DNA of 10,238 nucleotides from Euperipatoides rowelli. Its lineage: Eukaryota; Onychophora; Udeonychophora; Euonychophora; Peripatopsidae. This document shows positions 1 to 7,465 of the stretch, in pieces (the first letter of the stretch is position 1; each line of letters opens with the position of its first letter). The stretch lies in the NCBI GenBank assembly GCA_003024985.2, contig PXIH01S0008784.1, one strand, 5' to 3'. The position numbers and the translations under genes were made by a program. Under the pieces are notes generated by a model. It was not told the origin of the DNA, ran no database searches, and saw only the letters and a list, made by a program, of their open reading frames with translations.

Positions 1-58
1 GCGAAAAAAAAGTTGTTCAAGAGGGGGTCCTCGGACTACAAAAGTTTAAGAACCCCTG
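1..58 (-). mobile_element. hAT-like transposon terminus, truncated by the window edge
   Basis: Read on the minus strand, the piece starts at position 58 with CAGGGGTTCTTAAACTTTTG. A CAGGGG-type start is the usual form of hAT terminal inverted repeats. The rest is GC-richer than the flanks and ends in a poly-T stretch (poly-A on the + strand). The body lies off the left edge, so the other end and the matching target-site duplication cannot be seen. If the call is right, the duplication on this side is gtctatag (59-66). Assignment to hAT rests on the terminus alone. Confidence 0.5.
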
Positions 59-147
59 GTCTATAGCAATCAACATAATGTCTCAAAATCTCCAGGGCGC
101 TCAGAAATAAAAACTAACAGGCAGAAGTTCCAGCCTTGAATATAAAA

Positions 148-192
148 CAGGGTGTCTATTGGCTGGGAGATTCGAAAATCCAGTATTTCATC
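148..192 (+). mobile_element. hAT-like terminus of the CAGGGTGTCTA type
   Basis: CAGGGTGTCTATTGG begins at 148 and is followed by tccagtattt at 179-188, a motif also found in the inward-facing terminus at 3988. Both share the ten bases CAGGGTGTCT, which is typical of a widespread group of hAT elements. The right boundary is not clear: gcaccctta near 301-309 is a possible degenerate mate, but no 8-bp duplication flanks it. I read this as a solo, decayed end. Confidence 0.45.
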
Positions 193-465
193 GCTAGTAT
201 TTTTTCATAGTAAATATTAAAATTTTAAATGTGTGACCGTGTTTTTACTAGTTTAACATTTTTATGGTTTATTTTTTTTATTTTCATAGCCACAAAATAT
301 GCACCCTTAGGCTATTAGGCTATTATTTTATTACTTGAAATATTATGAATGTTATAAACAATAGGTTAAAAAAATTATGTAAGCTTTATTTTTAAGGGCC
401 TTCCAACTCCCCTTATAGCCCTCCAATCCACCCATTATCATTATTATTTTATTCTTTATTTTTTT

Positions 466-1026
466 GTGAGTTACAAAATTATTAACAAATACATTGCAAA
501 TAGTATGAAGGCAAAATTTGGGATGATAAGAAATACAATTAAATATATTGATGCTGAGACTTTGTGTGTGGTCTACATTTCATATATTCAACCTTTATTT
601 AAATACTGTGCATCAAGTATTACATTTATTAACAAAAAAGATAAATTAATTGTAGAGAATCCCTATAGGCACATAACTAAACGGATTAATGTTTTTTTTT
701 TAACTTGTCATATTTAAAAAGACTAGAAAAATACAATTGCTTACACCTTACCAAAAGTTTTTGCAACTTGATATGATATTTATGTCTCTGAAATTATTAT
801 TAAAGAAAACAGTAAGGGTTACTGTGTTATTAATTCTAGACAAAGTACCAGATTACATAAATTTGCTGTTAAGAAGACCTTTTTCAAAACTAATAATAGA
901 AAACATTTTGCCTCAAGAAACATAAACTTTTGGAATTCTTTACCTATATCAAGGTTTATTGTAATGTCACCAATAAAATTTAAGTGTGAGATATCTAATT
1001 ATATAAAGCTAAAATTGATCATTTGA
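466..1026 (+). pseudogene. 3' end of a non-LTR retrotransposon reverse transcriptase ORF, frameshifted
   Basis: This is the C-terminal part of a LINE ORF2: the tail after the RT palm plus the region after the thumb. It reads in three pieces. Frame 1 (466 to about 690) contains the pattern DAETLCVVYISYIQPLFKYC, matching the common LINE thumb motif in which an ETL..Y.S.I.P...YC core is kept. A T run at 692-701 then shifts the frame; frame 3 carries YLKRLEKYNC to about 773. Frame 1 resumes at 772-1026 with CVINSRQSTRLHKFAVKKTF, then SRNINFWNSLP (the conserved ..R...WNSLP signature), SPIKFKCEISNYI and a TGA stop. Apart from the two shifts there is no internal stop, so decay is moderate. The endonuclease and the catalytic RT motif with its aspartates are absent: the copy is 5'-truncated, as is usual for LINE insertions. 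The clade (jockey, CR1, L2 or similar) cannot be fixed from this tail. Confidence 0.72.
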
Positions 1027-1290
1027 GTCTTTATGATAATTCATTTATTGATTAGTTGTTGACAGATTTGTTACTTTATAGTGAATAATGGATTCTGAGG
1101 GTTTTTTTGAGAGTTGTAGAAGTTTGTTTATTTGTTTTGTACATAAGTGATAAGATCTTCACTTCATATTTTCTGATTGTATTTATTGTGTGTGATAATA
1201 TATTAGATATAATTATTTAGATTAGTCTTAGTTTTTTATCTCATTGTAATGTAATTTTGGTAATGTATGGTAATTTTGTTGTANAAAATT
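1027..1290 (+). other. Probable 3' UTR of the LINE fragment
   Basis: This AT-rich stretch follows the LINE stop codon directly. It ends in a short imperfect duplication, aatgtaattttggt then aatgtatggtaattttgt (about 1248-1280), like the short tail repeats at the 3' ends of several LINE clades. No polyadenylation tail and no target-site duplication could be fixed. The single N at 1284 lies near the presumed end. This is inferred from position only. Confidence 0.35.
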
Positions 1291-2232
1291 TAAACTGAAA
1301 CATATAAAAATTTGCAAGTTTCTACGTTGATTATAAAAATTAAAATCTCTAAACTGACGTCAATTTTACTTAGCCAAAGGATAAAATCTGTGTAGTTTTG
1401 GGGCTGGAGGAAATGCATATCTGGGATCCAGACACTATTCCTAACTTCATTATGTTATTGTTTAGAAAAATAGTCAACAAAATTGTTGCTGTATAAAGTT
1501 TTGAAGAAGAAAAAAAAAGAACAGAGAAAAAAGTTACTTTCTTAGCATCAATATAAAATCCATAAAATTTTGAGACAATTCTTTGGATTGAAGTCTACCA
1601 AAAAAAAACTCTGGGAGGCCTTTATATATGCTGTATATACGTTAGCTTATTACCGTAACTTTTTGCGATAATAAGAACAAATTAACTATTATTTCCAAAG
1701 TTTTTAATAATATTTCTTAAACATTCTTAGAGATTATATTTCTTAATGCAAATAAAAACTGTTACTTGTCGCGTTTGTTTTGAGCCGTCTTTATAAAAAC
1801 CACTGACTGCAAATAAATAAAATCAGGTTTTGAATGATCTACATTCTGATTGATCTGTGAAGAAAATGGCTGTCTGGCCTGAAAACCACACCACTAATAT
1901 TATTGGAGTCCACGTGAGATTTTTCAGGCAAGATTATAGACATGCCGTCAGCATAGAGATTTATAATTGATACATATTGGCATAAAAGTCGAATTTTTAC
2001 GCATTTTTGGACCTAATATACCAAATTGATTAATTAAATAAGCTTTTTTTTTTTACAAAAATACACATAAATCAATGAAGTTGGAATAGGCATTGATAAA
2101 CCACTTAAAACTCCATAATTAAGGTGTATTATATTATTGTTTCTAACTTTAAAAACATTTTTATCTGTGATGTTTGTGTGGCAGAAGGGAGAGTGATGAA
2201 AGTCCTCTCAACGTTTTAACTACAATATGGTA
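1291..2232. other. AT-rich stretch with no gene recognised
   Basis: I see no open frame with coding character, no tRNA-like folds and no transposon termini. Two isolated palindromic motifs occur: TGACGTCA at 1355-1362 (CRE form) and CACGTG at 1911-1916 (E-box form). With no gene nearby, neither can be called functional. Confidence 0.5.
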
Positions 2233-2350
2233 CAGGGATGGAAAATGGTCAGTAAAGTCAGTACAAGTCAGTATTTTAGAGCTTGGTCAGTTTTAGTCTG
2301 TATTTTTCAATTTTGGTCAGTAAAGNTTGAAATAATGTCTTACCTGACTT
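2233..2350 (+). mobile_element. hAT-like terminus with GTCAGTA subterminal repeats
   Basis: CAGGGATGGAAAATGGTCAG begins at 2233. Behind it are six same-direction copies of GTCAGTA or a one-base variant, at 2248, 2257, 2267, 2286, 2296 and 2316, and an inverted partial copy (cctgactt) near 2343-2350. hAT transposases are known to bind short subterminal repeats, so this array fits a functional transposon end. The broken transposase at 2882-3859 reads toward this terminus, and the 530 bp between them is a plausible 3' spacing, so the two may belong to one element. Flanking bases 2225-2232 (atatggta) are not repeated beside any other terminus in the window. The N at 2326 lies just after the last forward repeat. 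Confidence 0.6.
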
Positions 2351-2534
2351 TTATCTGTAAAGTTGGTTCATAATAATAAATAAATAAAATATTAGATTTT
2401 AAAAAATAAATACAATTATATTAAATAATTACCGTACATAAGTATCAATATAAAAACCAAGTTAAACATAAAAACATATCAATATTAATAATTGTGTAAG
2501 AATTTGTTGACATTAAAGGTGTATTATCCTGTCT

Positions 2535-2695
2535 TCATGGAGCAATCTGTTTAGTGCAGAATGTTAAACTTGAAGATGATGACATAAGGCCGAGACGTTC
2601 CAGGTTTGTGTCGCAGTTAGAGCCAGCTTTGGAAAGTATTTTTTCCCAGGCTTTCCGAGTTTTTGACTAAGTACGTTGGCTCTTTCAGAACCTAA
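2535..2695 (-). other. Short GC-richer stretch, open in two minus frames, unidentified
   Basis: The base composition stands out from the AT-rich surroundings. Two minus frames are open for 132 bp each: 2695 to 2564 (contains KLGKPGKKYFPKLALTATQ) and 2666 to 2535 (contains KAWEKILSKAGSNCDTNLER). Minus-strand AG dinucleotides that could be splice acceptors lie at the upstream edge (ctaattag, cgtacttag). It could be an old exon, a piece of the transposon body or chance. I do not recognise either peptide. Confidence 0.2.
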
Positions 2696-2767
2696 TTAGT
2701 ATATTATTAAATTATAAGTGTAATTCACAGTTCCTCCGGGAAGATTAACAAAACAATAAAAATACAT

Positions 2768-2786
2768 CTCTCCTTCCTTTGGAGAG
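2768..2786. repeat. Small hairpin
   Basis: CTCTCC (2768-2773) and GGAGAG (2781-2786) pair around a 7-nt loop. It lies between the 2233 terminus and the transposase fragment. A role as terminator or structural RNA cannot be claimed from a 6-bp stem. Confidence 0.3.
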
Positions 2787-2881
2787 GAGATTTATTTAAA
2801 AAATAAAAATAATAGGTGTATTGTAAAATCTAACATTACTGTATATTTATGCACATAAATATTTTTTGAAGAGGTACTAAG

Positions 2882-3859
2882 TCAGATTGCCTTTAATTTT
2901 TTCACTTCATTTCTATGTTCTTCAGCTTCTTCATTGGCATTTAGAAAAATTGATTGTTTTGTGAGGTTTTCTTATATAAAGAACGGTGGAGGCTTAGGTA
3001 GTAATAGGTTGTTATAGTAGTATAGTCCTTGTCTGACTAATCCTATATTAATGGCCCCTCACCACCACCAACTTACATAGAACATTCATAAATACTGGGA
3101 ACTTAATAGAAACTATATTAATCTTACCTTGGTTAAGTTAGTAGGGTAAACCATTACTGTTATTCTATCAATAAGTTCCTCATCCAATTATACTCGTATT
3201 TATGGTGTTCAAAAAATAAAGGATAACAGATAGACTCCTCTCCCCAATAGATATATCGTATACTAGATCTGAGTATCCAAGGTGAGTATCTATAGTGATA
3301 AGATAAGTAGGCCCATAAAATACAAACATTTGCCAATTGTTATTAACAATAATTGTATATGTGTATCGATAGTATCTGATTATATCTACATCACCCAAAA
3401 GGTCAAATACAGGTAAAATGTTTAGTGGGGTAAATGGAATTTATCACAGTTTCTTCAAATTTAGCTTTGTTATGTAATCTACTACAGATCCTCTTTTAGC
3501 TTCGATTTCTTGTTGACTATGATTATGTAATGCTTCATTTCTTTTAGCTGAGGCATTTTTACAGGCATGTATCATCATCTTTGACGTATAGTTGCAATAT
3601 CCTACCAGCTACAGTAATTGCATCATTATACAGCAGGCTGAGCAATTATACTGTTCTCATGTAGATTCTCAACAAGGCAATCCTTGTTTATGGGAAAACC
3701 TCTCTCCACAGATGCATTGCCATGAAATAGAACTAGCACTTTTGGAGTAAAATGAATTAAATATTGTTGTTTGGCATTATCACTAGACAGTTGGTATGGA
3801 CAAGAAATTCCAAAGCAGTGGTTACTCTGTATGGTTAATGGATGAGAAAAAGGAGATCT
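2882..3859 (-). pseudogene. hAT-type transposase, C-terminal remnant, broken into frames
   Basis: The C-terminal dimerisation (hATC-like) domain of a hAT-family transposase is recognisable on the minus strand. The first piece, 3859 to 3626, is open and contains LVLFHGNASVERGFPINKD followed by LVENLHENSIIAQ. The HGNA..ERGF core corresponds to the conserved ER.FS patch of hATC domains; the usual Ser after Phe is Pro here. After a stop the reading shifts to NDAITVAGRIL (3627 to 3559), then to MIHACKNASAKRNEALHNHS (3575 to 3444), a charged helical stretch. About 470 bp later TKQSIFLNANEEAEEHRNEV ends at a TGA (2882-2884), resembling the Ala/Glu-rich tail of such proteins. At least two frameshifts, an internal stop and the interposed non-homologous 2975-3440 show it is dead. 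The N-terminus, zinc finger and catalytic acidic residues are missing. The family call rests on remembered motifs, not a search; subfamily unknown. Confidence 0.65.
2975..3440. other. Non-homologous insert or intron inside the transposase remnant
   Basis: This AT-rich segment separates the last recognisable transposase piece (2882-2971) from the rest. A minus frame of 72 codons at 3180-3398 is open but has no recognisable motif and looks like chance. A minus-strand acceptor-like tatataag adjoins the final coding piece, but I found no phase-compatible GT donor at the other edge. A later insertion is therefore as likely as an intron. Confidence 0.35.
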
Positions 3860-3886
3860 TCAAGAACCAATCATTTGAAATAGAAG

Positions 3887-3988
3887 TTTTTTTTTTTTTT
3901 AACAAATCCCAGTACAATTCCAGTATGTCCAGTATGTAAAAAGAAATCCAGCATAATTCCAGTATTTCCAGTATCGGTAGACACCCTG
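3887..3988 (-). mobile_element. hAT-like terminus with TCCAGTA subterminal repeats
   Basis: Read on the minus strand from 3988, the sequence starts CAGGGTGTCTACCGATACTG, a widespread hAT terminal type. On the + strand, TCCAGTA or a one-base variant occurs six times, at 3908, 3919, 3928, 3947, 3958 and 3967. Four copies form two pairs of 9-bp spacing, set 39 bp apart. A run of 14 Ts at 3887-3900 closes the inner side. The outer flank taaaagat (3989-3996) is not repeated beside another end in the window. The terminus is oriented as the 5' end of something containing the transposase remnant, but its repeat motif differs from that of the 2233 end, so they may be separate insertions. Confidence 0.55.
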
Positions 3989-3996
3989 TAAAAGAT

Positions 3997-4339
3997 ATCC
4001 AAACAATAACGAGAAAACAAAAAGTAAACAAAAACAATAAGGATTCATCTTCAACCATCATCCATAGTTAAACAGGAACCATACATGCTGCTCAATCAGA
4101 GCCTAGGTTAATAAAACACCCAAATGCATAATTCAGCATTTCAGCCAAAATTAAATCCACTGCTCAGTGATCAGTCCAAAGAAAGTTCTGTTTGTACAAC
4201 TAGAAGTTGGTAAAATCCATAATCAATTTAAAAAAGAAAAACCATGATGAAAGAAATAAAAACTAATAAGAAAAAAGTAGGTTAAGCAAACACAACATGA
4301 TGCAACATGTTTTTTGTCCCTCCATATGCATACAGTATT
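3997..4339. other. AT-rich stretch with no gene recognised
   Basis: The open minus frames here are rich in Leu, Phe and Lys from A/T runs and show no family motif. I see no repeat or terminus. The stretch separates the CAGGGTGTCTACC end from the short hAT element at 4348. Confidence 0.45.
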
Positions 4340-4347
4340 TCTGTACT

Positions 4348-4718
4348 CGCTACCTTTTTCCCTAATAGGTCCGGTAGACCTGGACCTAGGGCCCCACCCT
4401 TGCACTCAGTCTGACTGTGACTGTTCAAACAATTTAAAATACAAAAATTTGGATATATATTTTAAAACTAAATCTAACGCGATCGGCCATTGATGGATTA
4501 CAAAGTGAAAATGGGAGTAAAAATATTTTTTCACTTCTTCCTTTGTTGAGCAGGCGCTGCAATTGCTGACAGCAGGGCTTATGAGATGGAGGGGTTGCAT
4601 AAGTGCATTGTATCCAGGTCCAAAAAGGACCCAGATACATAAAACATTAAAAAAAAACCCTGAGGGGTCCCGGATTGGGTATGGGCTTAGGGCCCACTAT
4701 AAACAAAAATTGGCCCTG
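4348..4718. mobile_element. Non-autonomous hAT element (MITE-like), 371 bp
   Basis: The segment lies between exact copies of tctgtact. Its right end, read inward on the minus strand, is CAGGGCCAATTTTTG followed by TATAGTGGGCCCTAAGC. The left end starts CGCTACCTTTTT and then gives a GC-rich stretch with CCTAGGGCCCC. The inverted repeats are therefore imperfect, and the left terminus has drifted from the CAGGG form. The interior contains an internal hairpin and open frames of about 60 codons without any recognisable protein, so it depends on a transposase supplied elsewhere. GC content is clearly above the flanks. The right end shares its layout, YAGGGCC then TATAG(T)GGGCCCTARGC about 19 bases in, with the terminus ending at 6261, so the two belong to related families. 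Confidence 0.6.
4610..4638. repeat. Hairpin inside the short hAT element
   Basis: GTATCCAGGTCC (4610-4621) pairs with GGACCCAGATAC (4627-4638) at 10 of 12 positions around a loop of five As. Internal stems of this kind are common in non-autonomous elements. Confidence 0.45.
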
Positions 4719-4902
4719 TCTGTACTTCAGCTCAACTTGGAAACATAGCACGTATAGACATAATACATGAACAAAAGTGAAAAAGAGGACACTCAAAAAT
4801 TTTGTGTCTGGTAGAAAGCCCACAGCAAAGTCCAGGGGTAAGGCTTGGTGAAAGGGAATTCATCCCACTAAATTTTTTATGTAATTTATTTCTTTTCCCA
4901 CT

Positions 4903-4968
4903 AAACCTGTGTTCTATATTTCCAGTATATTACACAGTGTAAATACTGTAAATATAGAGCAGAGGTTT
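4903..4968. repeat. 66-bp near-perfect inverted repeat (long hairpin)
   Basis: The left arm 4903-4935 and the right arm 4937-4968 pair at about 29 of 33 positions, with one single-base bulge and three mismatches, around a centre at ACACAGTGT. The arms start with AAACCTGTG and end with CAGAGGTTT. Pairing stops sharply at both outer edges. A transcript would fold into a single long stem about the length of an insect microRNA precursor, but the loop is very tight for one. It could also be the remnant of a palindromic MITE or a cruciform-prone site. No terminus or target duplication could be fixed beside it. Confidence 0.65.
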
Positions 4969-5375
4969 GGATGTTCAGATAATGACTGCATTCTCATTTA
5001 TGTAGGCACATTAACAAGAAAATACATTTTTTATTTTAAAAATAGCCAATAGTGTTTTGTTTATTTAGTACTTGGAGTATTAATTTTAAATAAAAAATTT
5101 TTGTGCAGTATTTTAGAAAGAATAGTAAAGTATAAAACACTCATAAATAAATAGATGCCATTAATTTATTAAATTCAAAGCACCATGGAAAAATAAAATG
5201 TTGCTTTATTTACAATCACTCGCTCTGATTCATAAGTTTTTGTTTAGTAATGATTAATGAGTCTAATGACATATTTATTAAAACTCGGCACAAAGTAGAG
5301 CCTTTTAAATTATATTGGCCACCTTTAATAGAATCATTAATAGCTTATAGGGGTAGAAAAATTTATAAATTACTA
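4969..5375. other. AT-rich stretch with no gene recognised
   Basis: No open frame with coding character, no repeats beyond simple A/T runs and no transposon termini are visible. Confidence 0.5.
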
Positions 5376-5441
5376 GGTTGGCCCAGGGCAACTTNAAGGC
5401 ACAAATAAGGTTGCCCTATCTTGGTCTCATGTTGCCCCTAA
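5376..5441 (-). mobile_element. Possible hAT-like end with gggcaac repeats and hairpin
   Basis: Agggcaactt (5385-5394) pairs with aggttgccct (5408-5417) at 9 of 10 positions around a 13-nt loop. A third copy, gttgcccc, follows at about 5433-5440. Read on the minus strand the segment starts near TAGGGGCAACATGAGACC, similar in form to hAT ends. The N at 5395 lies in the loop. No duplication of flanking bases was found, so the class is tentative. Confidence 0.35.
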
Positions 5442-6060
5442 TTTGATAGAAAAATAAAGCAATAACCTGATTTCACTGCATGACATTTTAATGTATCAAT
5501 TATTGGCAGTCCGTCTACTATCTATGATTTAAAAGATAGGCCTTTTTCCCCGGATTAATATTGAATGGCTCCCCTGACTACTATAAATACGGTAACTGAA
5601 GTTTATGTACTCTATTCACCAAAAATTATATTCATTATAGTAATTCTGTAAAAAAAAACAATTGTGAACTTTATGATAAAAATATGAAATTTCTACAATA
5701 GGTAGTATGAACCATTATATTGATAGGTTAATGTAAAACAATCATTTACCGCAAAAAGCAATGTAAGTTTAGAACATTCTTTAGTTCAAGAAAAAAAAAA
5801 AAAAAAAATAGCAAACGGTTGGGTACATGAAACTTAATGACCTGAACATTTTATAGCCTAATACAGTATAAGCTACCATTTTTAGGAGCTCTGTTATTTT
5901 ATACAGATTAACATCATTTTTTCAAATAAAATTTCATTGTGGTGCTATTCCATTTCCACTTTGCAAAAATCATAAAAAAAAAAAATTCAGTAAGAAATTG
6001 AAATAAATTTTCCGAAGTTAGGCACATAACTCTGAATTGGCTGAGATCAGAGAAGGGATC
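5442..6060. other. AT-rich stretch with an 18-A run; no gene recognised
   Basis: A run of 18 As occupies 5791-5808; it could be a retroposon tail, but the sequence upstream has no recognisable SINE or LINE character. A short GC-richer patch at about 5539-5576 ends in cccctg, but no credible mate was found. Nothing else stands out. Confidence 0.45.
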
Positions 6061-6135
6061 AGTCCTAAATCCTAATGTTCATGGAATTTTACAATAAAAT
6101 TGCACAAACCCGCTATAAAATTAAAAAAAAAAAAA

Positions 6136-6261
6136 TTCACAGGAGACCCCACCAGGATTCCACACCTGGAGCCCACTGAAGGACTACTGCCACCAGACAC
6201 CTGTAAGGGGACCAAGACATATGCTTTGCCTAGGGCCCTATAAAAGCTTAATCCGGCCCTA
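6136..6261 (-). mobile_element. hAT-like terminus of the YAGGGCCGGATTAAG type
   Basis: On the minus strand the sequence starts at 6261 with TAGGGCCGGATTAAGC, then TTTTATAGGGCCCTAGGC. CAGGGCCGGAT is a very common hAT terminal form; the first C is T here. The GC-rich part runs inward to about 6136, next to a run of 13 As (6123-6135). The layout repeats that of the right end of the 4348-4718 element. The outer 8 bases ttacagtg (6262-6269) have only a weak partner, ttacaata at 6089-6096 (6 of 8), so the other end is not established. The 72-codon minus frame across it has no recognisable motif. Confidence 0.5.
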
Positions 6262-6269
6262 TTACAGTG

Positions 6270-6821
6270 TATATAATTTTTACAATCCAAATTTAATATT
6301 TAATTTATACCCTATAATAAATTACAAGATATTATAAAGAGAGATTTAGTCAAAAACTGTGGGTGCTTATTTTATACAACTTAAAATGTGTTAATGAAGT
6401 TTTGAGGATTTCTCCTCTTAAATAATAGAAATTGTTTCACCGTCTAAAAAAAAATATAATAGAAAGACAGAGAAAGTCCGGATAGATGATTGTATTTTTT
6501 CTTAACTATGATTTGATACTGTATTAGGCAACTAATTTTTCAAGCGTATATACTGAGATATCTGGGCCATTCTTTAGAATTTTGTGCAATCTTCAATAAA
6601 GTTATGGATGGAGAAGGCTATAATTAAATCCTACTACAGACATGAACATTGTGTTTTTCTCTTTCTGTCCATGGACCTGGAAGAACACCTTTTAAGATTT
6701 CTTGTAATTTATTATTAACTCATATTCACCTGACACAAACTAAATACGAAATTGACCCAGAAAAATGAACCCCGGTTTAAGTTTCATATTCTGAAAGCAC
6801 AAGAGTAGGTATACGGTAATA
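6270..6821. other. AT-rich stretch with no gene recognised
   Basis: I see no coding frame, transposon end or structured repeat between the terminus at 6261 and the tandem array that follows. Confidence 0.45.
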
Positions 6822-7418
6822 CAGGGGTTCTGGCTAACTTCCGGTTCTGGTTTGCCTCATTTCCGTTTCCGGGTCAAATGTCACTTTCTGATTTAGTAAA
6901 AATTCAAAATGGTTGACTTCGGTTCCTGTTTCTTATAGGTTTAAGGGTATTTTACTGGAAACTAAATCATATTATGATGTATTATGGGCAATATGTCCAC
7001 CCATATTGCATTGCAAAATCCAAGATGGCTGACTTCTGGTTCCTGTTTTTAAAGGTTTAAGGGCATTTTAACACCAGAAGTGATGCTTGATTTCTGGTTC
7101 GTTTCTAGGTCATCTCCTGTTTCTAGATCACCTATCCCATAATGCATTGTTAAATCCAAAATGGCTGACTTCCGGTTCCTGTTTTAGGTTCTAGCACACT
7201 TCCGGTTTAGGCTCATCCTACTTCCAGTTCAACTCTTGTTACTAGGTCAACTCTTGTTTTTAGATCACCTATCCCATAATTCAAAATCCAAGATGGTTGA
7301 CCGGAAGTGACATCATAGGATGCGCAGAAATGTGCACAAAAAACTTAGAAAATATTTTAGAAATGTTTTTTTTTTTTTAATTTATTCAAAATGGTGGACC
7401 GGAAGTCCACCATCTTGG
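6822..7418. repeat. Diverged tandem array with CAAAATGG and CCGGAAGT motifs
   Basis: Five related units carry the core CAARATGGYTGACTTCCGG or its CCGGAAGT version. Cores begin at 6905, 7021, 7157, 7289 and 7387, that is 98 to 136 bp apart. Linked shared pieces include ggttcctgtttt, aggtttaagggyattttac and agatcacctatcccataat (twice, at about 7123 and 7259). The first three units read tgacttc(c)ggttcctg, while the last two read gaccggaagt. The array begins near 6822 with CAGGGGTTCTGG, which also looks like a hAT start and shares CAGGGGTTCT with the terminus at 58. Many cores contain ETS-type (CCGGAAGT) and YY1-type (AAGATGG) binding words. Whether this is the body of a dispersed element or a local satellite cannot be told from one window. 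Confidence 0.6.
7387..7417. repeat. Hairpin in the last array unit
   Basis: CAAAATGGTGGAC (7387-7399) pairs with GTCCACCATCTTG (7405-7417) at 12 of 13 positions around the 5-nt loop cggaa. The array core is thus present in both orientations here, and the ETS-like word sits at the centre. Confidence 0.6.
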
Positions 7419-7465
7419 ATACACAAAAATTGATGTGCAAAAAACCTAGAAAATTTTTTTTCTCA

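Larger units (their letters stand above)
4340..4726. repeat. Perfect 8-bp target-site duplication (tctgtact)
   Basis: Tctgtact occurs at 4340-4347 and again at 4719-4726, directly abutting both ends of the 371-bp segment between them. Eight bases is the length produced by hAT transposases. The exact match shows that the insertion boundaries are intact. Confidence 0.65.

Noticed and set aside
737-925. 62-codon + frame starting MLTPYQKFLQLD
   Set aside because: The frame from 772 to 1026 carries the conserved WNSLP and FKCEI signatures of a LINE tail, so this overlapping frame is a shadow.
1355-1362. CRE palindrome TGACGTCA
   Set aside because: A single 8-base word with no gene or promoter nearby is not evidence of regulation.
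1911-1916. E-box CACGTG
   Set aside because: A six-base palindrome expected by chance several times in this length; no gene context.
3180-3398. 72-codon minus frame
   Set aside because: It sits in the segment that interrupts the transposase remnant, has no family motif, and its composition fits chance in AT-rich DNA.
148-3988. One 3.8-kb element bounded by the two CAGGGTGTCT ends
   Set aside because: The flanks atataaaa and taaaagat are not an 8-bp duplication, and a LINE plus another hAT end lie between them.
4223-4748. Several open frames of about 60 codons on both strands
   Set aside because: They lie in and beside the non-autonomous hAT element, overlap one another and have no recognisable motif.
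5515-5584. ctactat at 5515 and 5578 flanking a 56-bp piece ending cccctg
   Set aside because: Only seven bases match, the left side has no terminus-like start, and the piece is too short to be a credible element.
6013-6060. Possible 5S rRNA-derived SINE head (ccgaagttaggca)
   Set aside because: Thirteen bases resemble the 5S internal promoter region with one change, but the following 24 bases match 5S rRNA no better than chance by eye.
6072-6290. 72-codon minus frame over the 6261 terminus
   Set aside because: It crosses the transposon end into flanking DNA, so it cannot be an element gene and shows no motif.
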